From Micrasema longulum (Eukaryota; Arthropoda; Insecta; Trichoptera; Brachycentridae), in the NCBI GenBank assembly GCA_022494885.1, contig JAGVSM010003534.1:310001-374000 (forward strand): a stretch of 64,000 nt of DNA, read 5' to 3'. The translations under genes were made by a program, and so were the position numbers. Positions 23,357 through 35,501 of the stretch are shown in pieces (positions within the stretch are counted from its first letter, which is position 1; every line of letters starts with the position of its first letter). Under the pieces are notes generated by a model, which worked only from the letters and a program-made list of their open reading frames with translations, did no database searches and was not told where the DNA came from.

Positions 23357-23481
23357 CCAGGGCTGGTATTTTGAACGGTATTGCGCGCAAAGAGATCGCT
23401 CTGTTAGCGTGTATTTAGTATGTAAATACGCGTTAAAAATGCGTTTTCTACACGCGCTTTTGCATTCAGAATACCACCCCC
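23357..23481. mobile_element. Family G inverted-repeat element, copy 1
   Basis: CAGGGCTGGTATTTTGAA at the left and TTCAGAATACCACCCCCAGG at the right are imperfect inverted ends. The inside is rich in alternating GCGC/CGCG motifs (TATTGCGCGCAAAG, ACACGCGCTTTTG) around AGTATGTAAATACGCG. A second copy is at 27117. Confidence 0.55.
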
Positions 23482-23552
23482 AGGAAGCCCAACTACGGTG
23501 GTGAATTACATCACATTACACCTAGGCTTGAGAAAAATTATATTAAATTATT

Positions 23553-23629
23553 ATGTTCTCATCTGGAATCAAACCCGAAACCTTTCGTGTGAGTCAATAG
23601 TCTTAACCCCTCCACCACGGGGGCTGCTA
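23553..23629 (-). repeat. tRNA-like SINE head, reversed
   Basis: Reading the minus strand: AGCAGCCCCCGTGGTGGAGG, GGTTAAGACT, and B-box GGGTTTGATTCC followed by AGATGAGAAC. It has A- and B-box-like motifs but no acceptor pairing. Different from heads A and B. Confidence 0.45.
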
Positions 23630-23861
23630 AGTAAGATTTAAACTTTAATGAAATAAAGCAAAATAAAAATCACCATACTACTTTTTTTTAGTTTAGTACT
23701 ATAGAAGTATAAAAAATTACATATCCATAGTGCTACTAAATTATTTCAGTGAGGAAATAACTTTTCTATGTCAGATATATTAAATTACACATTGTAACAA
23801 GTAAATTACGAACGTTTGAATTACTTCTACTATAACTTCTTTAACTTTTAAAAGACTGTGG

Positions 23862-24045
23862 TAAATAATCCCTTTGCACGCGGTGATGTAACATCGTGTT
23901 ACCACTAGTAAAAGACGAAATATTCTGAAGTTCAGACATTTGAAGAAAAATGAAAAAAATGGAAACATACTGTTTAATAATTCGTTTTCCATAACTTATG
24001 TGAATAAACATATAATTTAGCCCCGTTATAGCAAGTAAGTTAAAA
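23862..24045 (-). repeat. Family C repeat, copy 1
   Basis: In reverse it reads TGCTATAACGGGGCTAAATT, TTATGGAAAACGAATTATTA, ACAGTATG, then GGTAACACGATGTTACATCA and TGCAAAGGG. These blocks occur in the same order at 28045-28225. The GTAACACGATGTTAC block is itself palindromic. Confidence 0.65.
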
Positions 24046-25089
24046 ATCACAAAAACGCCGCTCATGTTACGCGCGTGCGCCCCCTATCATTGTCATTAAC
24101 CAACTAAAGGCTAAATCTGTTTTAGACGACACCGGCCCCAGAACAGCGTCTCTGTCTTTCCTGTTATGACTTTTATCTTCGTGCTCTCTCTTGTATAAGG
24201 TATATGTATAGATGTGTTGCTGAATTAGCGGACATTCATTCTTCGCGCAGCAAGGATAAATATTTTTTGAATAAACATTTAGCATAGTTATACAAATTTT
24301 ACTTTCCGAATCGGGTGTGAAAATGTCCATTTGAAGATTACAAAAAATACGAATTCATCACTCAAAAAAATAAGAGAGATATATCAAGTCTTGTGTCCTA
24401 TGTTGACTTGTGTGACATCACAGCCACACAAGAGTAAACATGTTTTTATCAACTTATTTTTTTATCCTCAGTACTCGTATAACTGCTACCTAGTGTTGTT
24501 TATAAACTTTATTATTTATTATGTTTTATGTTTAATAAAAACAAATTTGTGTTGTAAAAGCCCAATGGGCGTTTAAGGTATAAAAAAAATATATATATAA
24601 ATCAATTTTCCGGATTAATTAATTAATGTATTTATTTATTCAAAATTGCACCCATTTAAATATAAGTTAACCTTTTAAGACTTTTTAGGCTATGCCCGTG
24701 TCAATCCATAATAAATGACGAAAAAAAACACGTTGTAAAATTAATTAGATTCAAATATAATGACATGTGATGCAACATAATAAAAATCCAGAAAAAAAAG
24801 TGAAAGAAAAAATAATAAAATTCCAATGAAAACAATTTAAAAAAGAAGCAATATTATTTATTCGAAGTACTTCACGAAAAATCGTTTTTTTTTTATTCAC
24901 ATTTAATGTTCTTATATTTCGAAATTGGTAATTTATATCATTGCGGAAATTGATTAAACTGTTTAAATGATTGAAAGCTATTTGTTGGAAGAATTTAGTA
25001 GTAAACTTTGATGACATCAGAATTTTGTTTTGTGATTGTTTACGATAGTGGTGAATGTCTCCTATGGAAAGAATCTTGACTCGATTTGT

Positions 25090-25152
25090 TTTTTCAATAG
25101 AGTGCCCAATGCACTATTGGGTACGGAAAGGGGTAATATGGTGATGATAATC
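25090..25152 (+). repeat. SINE A 3' fragment
   Basis: AGTGCCCAATGCACTATTGG, GTACGGAAAGGGGTAATATG and GTGATGATAATC match the 3' end of SINE A; the head is absent. Confidence 0.55.
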
Positions 25153-25849
25153 ATTATTGAACCTTGTCAACGTAAGGTAACGATATGGTAAATCCACTTT
25201 TAACCTAAGGTATCGATGTCTACTGTCTAACCCTAGGGTATACTAACCGGTATTCCTCTTTCTCTCTCTCGCCTAATACTTCGGCGATCTCCGGGGATAT
25301 TTTTGTCCCTGTCTCACCTTTGTCGAATTAGGATAATGGGTTAAATAACAATATTCTAAATCACATCACCGTCAAAGTGTACTGATGGGTTTGATGTTTG
25401 ATAATCTATCGAATCGCAATTAAACTAAATATGGCCCAAAATTTCGGTATCGGAATTTGAAGTAGTCTCATTATAGGGTGACCGTTTGATCTACTAGAAT
25501 CCATTCTCCATATCGCGACAACCTTACAATTCAAGAACCGAGATTTAAACTTTTACCAAAAATGTAATATTGAATTCGTCAGTTTATTTTTATAATACTT
25601 GAATTAAAAAATATTTTATTTATTTATTGACCCACACAAAAAAAATAACTGTGCAAGTGATTCTTTATAACGGTCCACAACATGCGACTTATAATAATAA
25701 AGATTTTAAACAAATATGCTAAACAAATATTCAATTTAATATGCCCAAAAAATACTGAGATTCTTTTCAAATATGAACAACACGAAAGTCAAAGGCAGGT
25801 TTTTATATATTTATCACTTTATATAAATATGCATTTTATGTATAATACA

Positions 25850-25990
25850 TACAAGGCAATTTCTTCCTACCTACCCAAACTGTTCAGTTTGAGAATATAA
25901 ATAATAGGTATATGGACATATTATAGGTATTCATAGAAACAAAAAAGGACTAAAAATCTACACTATACTATGAAGGTACATAATATGAAA
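25850..25990 (+). repeat. Family D repeat, copy 2
   Basis: AAGGCAATTTCTTCCTACCT, ACCCAAACTGTTCAGTTTGA, ATGGACATATTATAGGTA and CTACACTATACTATGAAGG match copy 1 in order. Confidence 0.55.
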
Positions 25991-27116
25991 AAAAATATCT
26001 AGGGTAACAATAATTGGAAAACACTCTTCGTAATAACTCTTAAAAGGATATGCAGTGCTATACAATTTTGATAAACAGGTATTTGAACATTGTTTCTCTC
26101 ACTCTCTCGCAAATGGCTACTTGATAATGTGCAAAAAAGAGAACCGCACGTCGGACCTATTGTGTCTAGATAAAATCGACGTTTCTTTGTCCAGTTTTCT
26201 GAACCTCAAAGCTGAACTGATTTTGTTATTTTTATTAGAAAGACTATTCAAATAAAATTTTCTAGGTACGTCCGAACAGCAGACAAAACTAAACGCTTTT
26301 ATGTGTTTTTGGATGGTTCTGTGTCCCATAATAAACAATTTATCAGAAAAACGAAAAAATAAGGACACGCCAATGGTAAATATCTATATTATGTAAAAAG
26401 CATTTCTTTAGTGACATAATCCAGGAATAAATACGAGAATACGTTTGTATACATAAAGAAAAGCGAGACCGATGAGTATCCAAAGATATCAATGTTTTTC
26501 GCAACGTCTTTGTAAATATATGTTATTTATTAGCGGGCATGTTCTTTTCAATTTGTACAAATTGGGTACGGCCGTTAATAAATAAATAAATAAATATTAT
26601 ACACTGGTAAAAACATCTATAAAAATAATTTTATTTTGCCTGTCCCTAAATAAGTTTGGAACATTTTTTTGTATATAACTAATAGAAATTTAATGATGTG
26701 TTTTGCTTTGTTTAGTTTTTTCATCTTTGTAAAAAATACAAATGAATAAGCGAGCTAGCACGAAATTATGAATATTTCGATCTGTCTTTTAAGTAAGAGT
26801 ACTTTTATCTAGATATGTTTATTTCTCATCACTAAAGTATCTTATAAATTTTTTGAGCATGTAATTATTTTTCTTTGCTAATTTAATAAGTATGAATAAC
26901 GTTTACATGACTAAAATTGGTTTAGCGCAATTTCTAGTCTCCGAAAATTTCTGTTTTCAAACTATTTGAACAGATAAACAAATAATTAAGATAAAAATAT
27001 ATTGAAATCAATGCGTGCTGTACGGTTTCTATGATGTTTTGTTTAAAGTAATTCTTGCTTGTTTGATGCATTTTAACTGAATTTAAAATCATCCTTAACG
27101 CTAACCTATTTCTGAT

Positions 27117-27206
27117 GTGCTATTTTGAACCACACTCCATTTTGTATGTAAATACACGAGATAATACGGCCACGAGAGCGTTTGGAATACCAGCTCTGGC
27201 CTTGAT
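27117..27206. mobile_element. Family G inverted-repeat element, copy 2 (shorter)
   Basis: GTGCTATTTTGAACCA at one end and GTTTGGAATACCAGCTCTGG at the other are imperfect inverted ends. The centre has TTGTATGTAAATACACGAG as in copy 1. The right end is better preserved. Confidence 0.45.
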
Positions 27207-27209
27207 TAT

Positions 27210-27830
27210 TAAACTTCTTCCCTCGTCTCTGTTTCTCTTTCATTCCTAATGCCAGTTTATGTCTCTCGACACTTTGTCATCCAATAAGTTTGTTACCGGG
27301 AGTATTTGCGGTGGGTCAGCTGTGTTCTATCCTAGCTAAATTATTTTCCCGCAGAACTCGTCCATGATTTGCGTGATGAGTAATATAAGGTTTTTGAGAG
27401 AGATCACAAGAAATTGATTGTAAAGAAGCTTTAAGTAGTAAAGGTAGGTTTTTCATTTATTCCGGTCGAGAAATAACTCGAGGGGGTCTTCCGGCAGTTA
27501 ACAAACAGCCGTGTCAATAATTTATTTGATTTGTTGGTTGAAATATGGTTCGATCCTCTCATTGAAAATAATCGTTTCTTAGTCGTGGGCTAAATGATCG
27601 CTCAACTCGGCATTCAATAAATGCGCGGGTAAACGCTCTATCGAAATATCAAAGCTAAAGTGCAATTGCCGATTTGGTCCGGGGAACAGGACCCGCGTTA
27701 CAGTCAGTGGTAAGAAATCTATCGATTTTTGTCGATATAAAAAATTCCCCTTACGAAAATGTTAATACGCATTTCTAGGTTACCGCTAAAGTAAAGCAAA
27801 ATTTTCATTGAAAATATTGAATAAAGAAAA
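27210..27830. promoter_or_regulatory. Sequence-complex intronic island
   Basis: No repeat family or coding frame recognised. Contains ATTTGCGGTGGGTCAGCTGT (a CAGCTG E-box), AAATTATTTTCCCGCAGAAC, GCCGATTTGGTCCGGGGAAC and ATCTATCGATTTTTGTCGAT. Candidate regulatory DNA by composition only. Confidence 0.3.
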
Positions 27831-28044
27831 AATTCAGATACAGACACTTTTTGTGTAGAGAACGAAGGTCGACGCATTTATAAGGCTTATGATCATTAGC
27901 TAGCTGGTATTGGATTACTGTTATTATAATCATTCTACATGCTGTGTCAATTTATTCTTCATTCGTTTATATTTTGTGTGCCTATGATGTCACATGATTC
28001 TACATAGAATATAAGACTTGATATAAATTTCTTATTTTTTAAAA

Positions 28045-28225
28045 TAATAAAGTCGAATTTTGCTATAACGGGCCAAAATTATGTGATATTTTTTTATGAA
28101 TTATGGAAAATAGATTTTTAAATAGTATATATATACATATTTAGGTAAATTTATATTTAAAAATATCTCGGATTTTGCTCAATGTAACACGATATTACAG
28201 CATTCTTTGCAGGGGGGTTTTTTTA
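28045..28225 (+). repeat. Family C repeat, copy 2
   Basis: TTTTGCTATAACGGGCCAAA, ATTATGGAAAATAGATTTTT, AAATATCTCGGATTTTGC, TGTAACACGATATTACAGCA, TTTGCAGGGGGG. Same block order as the reverse of 23862-24045. Confidence 0.65.
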
Positions 28226-28734
28226 TCGCTGTCTTTTATGAGCTTAGGACTATGTTTTGCAAGCTGATTTTATAAGAATTTATAAAAGATAACAATACCA
28301 TTTTATTTACTAAACAATTTACAAAGTATAGAAAAATAAAAATGGTGAATGTAGCATGGCGTGTTAAGTGAAAACTAAAATAGTAATGATCTGTGAATAA
28401 AAATAAAAAACTTTTATATTGTCTCTTAAAATAACAAACTTTTTGATATATCGTAGGGTAGGTAATTACTACAACTAGGCAATTTGAAAATCAGCATTTT
28501 TTACTTAACCACTTAAAGCATGCTTGATGTGAATGCATCACAACTTTTCTATTTGTGTCATTCATGGAAGAGAATACGTATAAGTGTTTTTGTGGTTAAC
28601 TCAAAAATGGTGATTTTAAGTAATATAGTTTCAGTCATTACCACACGACATGAGTATGAAATCGCTCAAAATATTGTTGCTGGATAATTCTAGTTGCCTA
28701 TATCGACCAACATCGGTTATTTTTTTACCATCTC

Positions 28735-29160
28735 TTCGTAACCATGAGCCAGGATTACAAACGTGATGACGGTGGGGGGAAATTGAGAGGTGGGGAGTGC
28801 ATCATCCGCGAAACATGTCATTGAAACGAGTCTCGAGTTTGTTTCTCTTCTTCCGAAGCCAAAATGGCGGACGCGCCGTGACGCTAGACCAAGATTTTTG
28901 ACGTTTCGGTTTGGCGGAGACCGGCCGCCCGTTTGAGTTATGACCCTTATAACCTGTGATTACGTACGATTTGTACTGGACAGGATAATTGTTTAATTGA
29001 TATCGCGATGTTATTTATTTTCATGATTTCCACGGGTTTTGCACGAGCTGGGCCGCAGCGCGGTCGTGTAGCGAGGACTGACGCGCGCTATTATTGCGAA
29101 TGTGGAACATTCGAAAAAGCAATATGGAAAAATGAAAACGGCGAAGGAATCGAGAATCGA
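28735..29160. promoter_or_regulatory. CpG-rich intronic island, candidate promoter or silencer
   Basis: Includes CGAAGCCAAAATGGCGGACG at about 28855-28874, a YY1/Pho-type GCCAT site on the minus strand, then GCGCCGTGACGC, GGTTTGGCGGAGACCGGCCG, and GCTGGGCCGCAGCGCGGTCG near 29048. It is among the most CpG-rich noncoding stretches here. No ORF of note. An internal promoter, a CNE or a Polycomb-type element are possible; none is shown by the sequence. Confidence 0.35.
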
Positions 29161-31419
29161 GAACAAATATTATAAGTACACAACACTAATGAATAAATTG
29201 CATCAATAATTTGAAATCCCAAAGTCCGTAGCCTGCTTGTTTATTTTTCCTATCTGCAAGTTATTATCACACTTTACAGTAAATTCAAATATTTAATAAA
29301 CCTTGTCTTGTGTGTGCGTAACAATAAGTTTTTTATATAAATCGTGCAATTATTCATGCTTATAAGAGCAAAAAGTATGTGTTTACTTGGTTTGCCGACA
29401 GGCACTAACATATTAACCTAGGTTTATAAAACATTTGAACGCAATATAAAAAGCAATAATTTGGTATAGAACCAAAGCTAACCTGACCTTTAGATCAGAA
29501 GTCGGCAAACCACGACTCGCAAGTCACATACAGCTCTTTAGCCTCTCGAGCGCGACTCACACAGCCCAAGTTTCACCCTTTGTTAGATTTAATTCATCTA
29601 CGTGTCCCAAAGAAGAACTTTCAGGATTATTGGTACTAAAATGCACAACGCATGGCGAAGATATTTTATCGAGTTAAAATTTCCATGCGTTTAATGCTGT
29701 CATTATATTAAAGTCGATAAAATTGTTTAAATTTCTATGGATGGGGTAAAATTTATCACTGAAATAAGAGAAGGTTTTTTTCTATTTTGAAGGAGAAAAA
29801 TTATTTTTGTCGCTTTGTGCGCAGACATTTCCAGAAAAAAGAAATCGTTGACCAAACCAAAACATTTTTTAGGCATCCAGATGCTGTCAAGGTTTTACTT
29901 GTTTGTTCCTTCACTTCGGAGTAAGGGCGCTGTGGCTCGATATTTTAAAACCTAAATATTAATAAAGGAAAACTTACTGTTTTACTAACTGAGACAGATA
30001 TGCTCTAATCATCAGGAATTGCCACTGCCATTATGGCTGCATCGTCAACGTAGCATGTGATGCTAAAGACCTTATCTCCCTTAGTTCTAGATTTAGCACT
30101 TCCTGCATTCTTGAAAGCGTTATTATATATTTACTTTGTTTGTGTAAGAAAAGGTTTTTGTTGTGTCAAATTGTTGTTTTATCTTTACTTATAAAGGCAC
30201 TAAACTTGCTTTGTTAAATTGAATTTAAAATTATAAATTTAAAAAAATATTTTTTATGCTACTAATAAGTAGTAAAAATTATAATTTAACTTGACTGTAT
30301 TTCAGCGACCTTTAATATTTTATTTTGTTTTAGGATTTTTATCTGATATTGCTCATCATTCAAAAACACTCGTTTAGGCTTCAAGTTCTATTTTACACAC
30401 TGACTGTATTTTTATCCGCCCGGACACAGACGCGTAGGTACAAGACTAAAATATAATAATTCTGTGCTTATATGATTTTATTCCTCCAACTTTTTTTTCT
30501 TTTTAAAAAGGAAATATGAAATGACGCAATCATTTGCTGAATTTATATTTTTTTTTATTAATCTTCACAAATTAATGTTTCGTAGATTCCAAAATTGCGA
30601 TGTTTGGAACATTTAGTCTTGTGGTTGTCGACGTATTTTTTTATAATATTACCCACCTTGTTTTTCAGAAAATGAGTTCTTTTAAACATAGTATCGTACT
30701 TTATTGGAAATTGAAATTATTGTTTTTTTTTGTAAAGAATTAATAATTCAAAGTTAACTTAACACGCATTAAGGAAACTCCGCAATTTATCAGCGATTAT
30801 AATGAACTATGGCTAAATGAATGGGTAGCTGATACATAAACAGGGGCGCGCCATATTTATCTAGTTAAAAGGTAATTTTTATTAAATCAATTTTGTAATT
30901 ATTCATGACAGTTATTTTATTATATGAGACTCATTTTACGTGAAACATTTAAAAAAATGAGATACATAGTGATTAAGGTGAATTTTGGTGAAATTTAATA
31001 TACATAATGGCTTAAACAAAGCTTAGCAAAGACTGCGTAGGTAATAAATACATTTTTTTTGTTTTTAACAATACAACTATGAATTAAATAAATCAGATAC
31101 ACATTGAATGAATAAAAGGAACACAAAAAGCCTTTATTCAAATCCAACCTATGCAATGGTCATATATTTGTTTTTAACTAACACAATAGCCGCTTATTTT
31201 TAGGAAACCATGTAATATGATTTGTTTTTAGAATGTAAAAATTATTCAAAAACTGTTATTTAAAAAAAAAACTCATTCAGTAGTGTAAACGAAATATCAA
31301 AAACCTTTCCCTGTTCACTCTTTGAACTCTTTGTTTTTAAATTGTCTTCACGCACTGATCTTTTTTATTAGCAAGTATATTATTTTTAAACAATGTTTCG
31401 AATTTGTCCAAATTTTTGT

Positions 31420-31560
31420 AGACAAGGACTTGATTCAACCCCCTAGAGAGCTGTTAATGACAGGTCATAAACCCTGTGAATACCTAGATTTCTTTTATCC
31501 CTTCTCTAAAATATTTTTCATCTCTGTTATAAAATATTTGTATATTATTTTATTATTTTG
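31420..31560. repeat. Family A, reversed tail joined to forward body
   Basis: GACAAGGACTTGATTCAACC CCCT is the family tail in reverse. It is directly followed by the forward body AATGACAGGTCATAAACCCT, GAATACCTAGATTTC, TTTTTCATCTCTGTTATAAA. Confidence 0.6.
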
Positions 31561-31839
31561 TTTGATGACAATAATAATCAAAGCGTACTATTCTATTTAG
31601 AACAGAATGTTTACATTTAATATAAAACTACTGTATGCACTTATTTTCCTAACGAGTGTATAAAGTTTACTTTATTTGTACTCTAACATAAATAATTCAT
31701 GTAAATTGACTTCTTAACTTATATCAAATCTAGTATTCTTTACATATAAAATCATTATAATTCATGTCTTTGAAGTTTTTTAGGAGTTTTTTTATCTACC
31801 CGAGCTTTCCGTACCATTTTTTTTTTAAATCAATTATCT

Positions 31840-32350
31840 GGAAAGTTCTTGCACGCCCTTGTTTGCGGAGATATCTACAATCAATGCAAAGAGCTAAAAT
31901 GTCTGAACGAAATTAATGTTGGTTACCTTGAGTCCAGCAATAATGATAGATTTCTCGAGGGCAACTTGCATTTATTAAACTGCCATATTACTTGTTGTTC
32001 AATTACGAATCTGCGAATTCAAAATGACGTTGGAGAGATCACTAACTAAATACTCCATTGTTCAAGTTCCCAGCATCTATCGTCTCTCATCTTGAACCTA
32101 CCACGACGACTGGCAGAGCGTGCTTCGACGAGAGACTAGAAATTAAGTTTAGCGTTATTTGTTCTTCTATTGCGATGCTACACTCCTTGGAATATTCTCT
32201 TGTCTCGTTTGCCTCATCGCAATGCCTGGGATAAATGGTCATAATAACAATTTTATTGATGAACGCAACATTATACAAGTTATCTTAAACAAGACACTAG
32301 GAATGTACAAACATTTAAAGATCGTATCGTCACCGTTCAGGCAAAAGTAA
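31840..32350. other. Non-repetitive segment without recognised function
   Basis: More complex than the flanks, with several 60-codon frames on both strands that overlap one another (for example 31849-32049, 32159-32350 plus, 32278-32087 minus). None has a recognisable product. Contains CCTACCACGACGACTGGC and GCGTGCTTCGACGAGAGAC. It may be conserved noncoding DNA. Confidence 0.3.
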
Positions 32351-32617
32351 ATAACCTAAAAAAACATCATTTTAAAAAATCAAAAAAGGTTGCAGACCAA
32401 GAAAAACTCAGACGTTTGTGTTTTGGGGGTTTTATGTATACAACATAATTCATTGATGTATTTTTAATAAATTACACTAGTTACTTTTTATTTTTCATAT
32501 TTTTTTTATACCTGGAAGGTTTTTAATGATGAAAGGTGGTTAAAATGCGGTTTACTGAATTTTCATTTTTATAATCTAGAAAATGTAAGCTATAAGAGAT
32601 AGTGAAATGGAGTAAAT

Positions 32618-32720
32618 ATTATTTATTTATTTATTTATACATCAACGGTTCAAACAACCTTTAACCAAAAAATATAAAACTTTACAGAAATAATCACAGC
32701 AGAGTACAATTTTCATGTAG
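32618..32720 (-). repeat. Probable LINE 3' tail, reversed
   Basis: Begins with TTTATTTATTTATTTATACA (a reversed (AAAT)n tail) followed by ATCAACGGTTCAAACAACCT. Similar in layout to 61742-61830. Family not identified. Confidence 0.4.
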
Positions 32721-33014
32721 TATATGGTATGAAATAGTAGAATAATCAAAACTAAAAAATTTACTAAACATATCATACAAAAAACAAAAAGTTGAAAAGA
32801 AACATAACATTTCTAAATAAAAGATAGCAATAACCATGAGAAAATCTTAAGTAATAAATATAAATATAACACAGTAAAGTTGAGAATAACTAAATAATAA
32901 AAAACTAATACAACATTAGTACTTTAAAAATATAAGTTTTTTGAGCAATAAAAAAAAAAAAAAAAAAACTTAAATTATTGAATAAAACCTCTATTTAGTG
33001 AAATCATCATTATC

Positions 33015-33105
33015 AGTTGGTTGGAAGAAGTTGCCATTCGGCAATAAATCCACCAATGTACAATTTAAAATTATGTCTAACATGTTAAATAAAGAAATAA
33101 AAAAT
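33015..33105 (+). repeat. Family H repeat, copy 1
   Basis: AAGAAGTTGCCATTCGGCAA, TAAATCCACCAATGTACAAT and AAATAAAGAAATAAAAAA recur at 60955-61040. The A-rich end suggests a retroelement 3' UTR. TTGCCATTCGGCAA is an inverted repeat. Confidence 0.5.
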
Positions 33106-34469
33106 CGCGTATTCCAGGAAACAAAAATAAATTTAATAATATGTTTTAAAATAAATCCATTATTTTTCTAATAAATAACGAGTGAGTATTCGAATGAATA
33201 ATTGTTATAATATTATGGGTAAAAAATAATTATTAATTAAATAAATATTTTGTAACATGTTTTTTGTATATTAACAATTTAAATGTAAAAAAAACTAATT
33301 TTCGCAACTTTTTACTAATTTACCATGGTGACGGTGTATTTTTCATTTTTGTCTGTGTCCCGGTGTAGAATGAAGAATACAGGTCTGTGTGTAAAATATG
33401 AAGTATTACTGGTTGTTTTTTAGTATTTTATTAAGTATTTCATTCAATGTTTAATTAATTGCGAACAGATGTTGCGTGGACTTTGAAGACATTAACTATT
33501 AAAGAATATATTACTTAACCCGAAGACCTTTAAGCAAAGATTTATAATCGACAGTCTAATAAAATATTGGAAAAAGCATTAACTGAAAACGTTTGTAAGT
33601 TTTCAATTTAAGCTCGAGTCAAGTGCAACTATGTAGTTTTATTGAACAAGAATCGGATAAAATAAACCTTTTGGTCATTAAAATATTATTCCCTTATGCA
33701 AAACCCAATCAAGAGGCCAATAAAAAGGTATTAAATTATATCCATCATGTTTGATATGTAATTCACACTAGTTTATTACAAGCGAATTTTTCAAATGCTT
33801 CATAATTTATGGCATTTCCATTTGCATATATCGACCTTTAATAGTAAAATAGATAATAACGTAATTTTGTCATGAATAAAATGTATTTAATTTATCCTAG
33901 TGAAATATATTATGTTAGTTTTAGATACATTAAACTTTTTGAGATAATCAATAAGGTAGGATGAATTTTAGAAATTTAACTTTCTATTAATTGTTTTATA
34001 TAAACATCCACCTGAGAAGTTGATTTTTCAGCTAAAGATTAAGTACTAAGTATATGGTGTTGAAAATATATCCTTGACAAATGACACATGTATACAAGTA
34101 TTTATATTAATATAACCTCAGATTTAAAATGCCAAAAGCTTTGAAACAGCATTTTGCTTTATTGCATAAAACAAAAGCGTTGCCAATTTTAGGTTTGGTT
34201 TTTGGTTTAAGAACAAACTTGTAACGGAAGGTTTTGTCGTTGCGCTTGTAATTATCGAGTACCTACGACCCATTGTTTTACTGTAAATCATACCTAACTT
34301 CGTGATTGATAATCCTAGAATTATTTTTTGTCCGTATGGGCGGCTCTACAGCGGTAGCGCTCTGAGAATAAAACAATGCATTCAACTGACCAACAAGTAC
34401 ATTTGATAAAAATGTATACATATAGAAATACAGATGTCACCGGGTAACAATAGTATACAGAATAATTCA

Positions 34470-35180
34470 TTCAGTTATTGCAACAGAGATGAAGAACATT
34501 TTAGATTAGAGAATATGGATGTCTAGGCACTTACTGGGCTTATAACCCGTCCTTGGCCGGTTTTAGTTGCCACTATACACACTGATTAATCTTTAGCATA
34601 CTGTTTGAAAAATTCATTTGAATCAATGTATGGTAAATAGAGGTTACCTTAAGTAACATGAGGTTGAGAAATGATACCCTGATAGTCACTGTCTGCTATC
34701 ATCTTATTAATATTACATGTGTTTTCTGCTTAGTGATCTAATTAGATTACTCACAAGTTAACGTTTTTGTATATTTGTCTCGATATTTTGTCGTTTTCGG
34801 AGATCGTGATGATAAATATGTATATTCAAATGAAAATTATCTCATAACTATAAATATGTGATATAATTTTTCTCTTATGTGTTAAGGTTTACATGAATAC
34901 GCCTCGTGATAATATTCATAGTAGTTGCCGAAGTATTAATTAATTCAGTACAATTTCCAAAGCCGGTTATATCAAAGAAACTGGTTGGTTAATTTTCACT
35001 ATTCTGCCCATATTTGAACATCATCTTTTTTTATTGTTGATTAAACAAACGGATTCACAAAGAATTTAAAATAAATTCTCCATCTCTGTTAAAACACATT
35101 AAACTTAAATACTAATTAGGGGGTTGAATCCAGTCCTTGTCTAGAAAAATTTGGGCAAACTCAAAACTTGGTTAGTTAAA
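34470..35180. repeat. Family A copy split by unrelated sequence
   Basis: 34480-34600 has the reversed arm (GCAACAGAGATGAAGAAC, ATATGGATGTCTAGGCACTT, GGGCTTATAACCCGTCCTTG). 34990-35030 has the reversed inner block TTCACTATTCTGCCCATATT. 35080-35180 has the opposite end CTCCATCTCTGTT and the tail AGGGGGTTGAATCCAGTCCT. About 370 nt of other sequence separates the pieces. Confidence 0.55.
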
Positions 35181-35501
35181 ATATTGCTTAAGGCAAGACT
35201 GTATTAAAAGGAATTGAACGTGTATATAGATGAAGCTCGTACTTGGTTATTAAAACCACAAAATTAATATATTAATACCGAAATAAAAATCCAGTATATC
35301 TCTAACAACAATTTCATATATGTGAAAATAATCCAGTTGGTTTCATTAACTAACTACCAATTTCATCGTTCTCTCGACTTCTTTAGACTGAGATGGTTTA
35401 AAAGAAGTTATAACCATGTAAAGACTGCGGAATTTTAGTATGCGTGGAGAGTTGTCTCGTATTTTTTTAAAGTAGCCGAAGGTGTTGCAATAATTATAAT
35501 A

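Noticed and set aside
24067..24330. 87-codon minus-strand ORF
   Set aside because: Unrecognised product with no flanking splice signals of quality; adjacent to repeat family C.
26117..26368. Overlapping small ORFs on both strands near 26.1-26.4 kb
   Set aside because: Mutual antisense frames without similarity or context.
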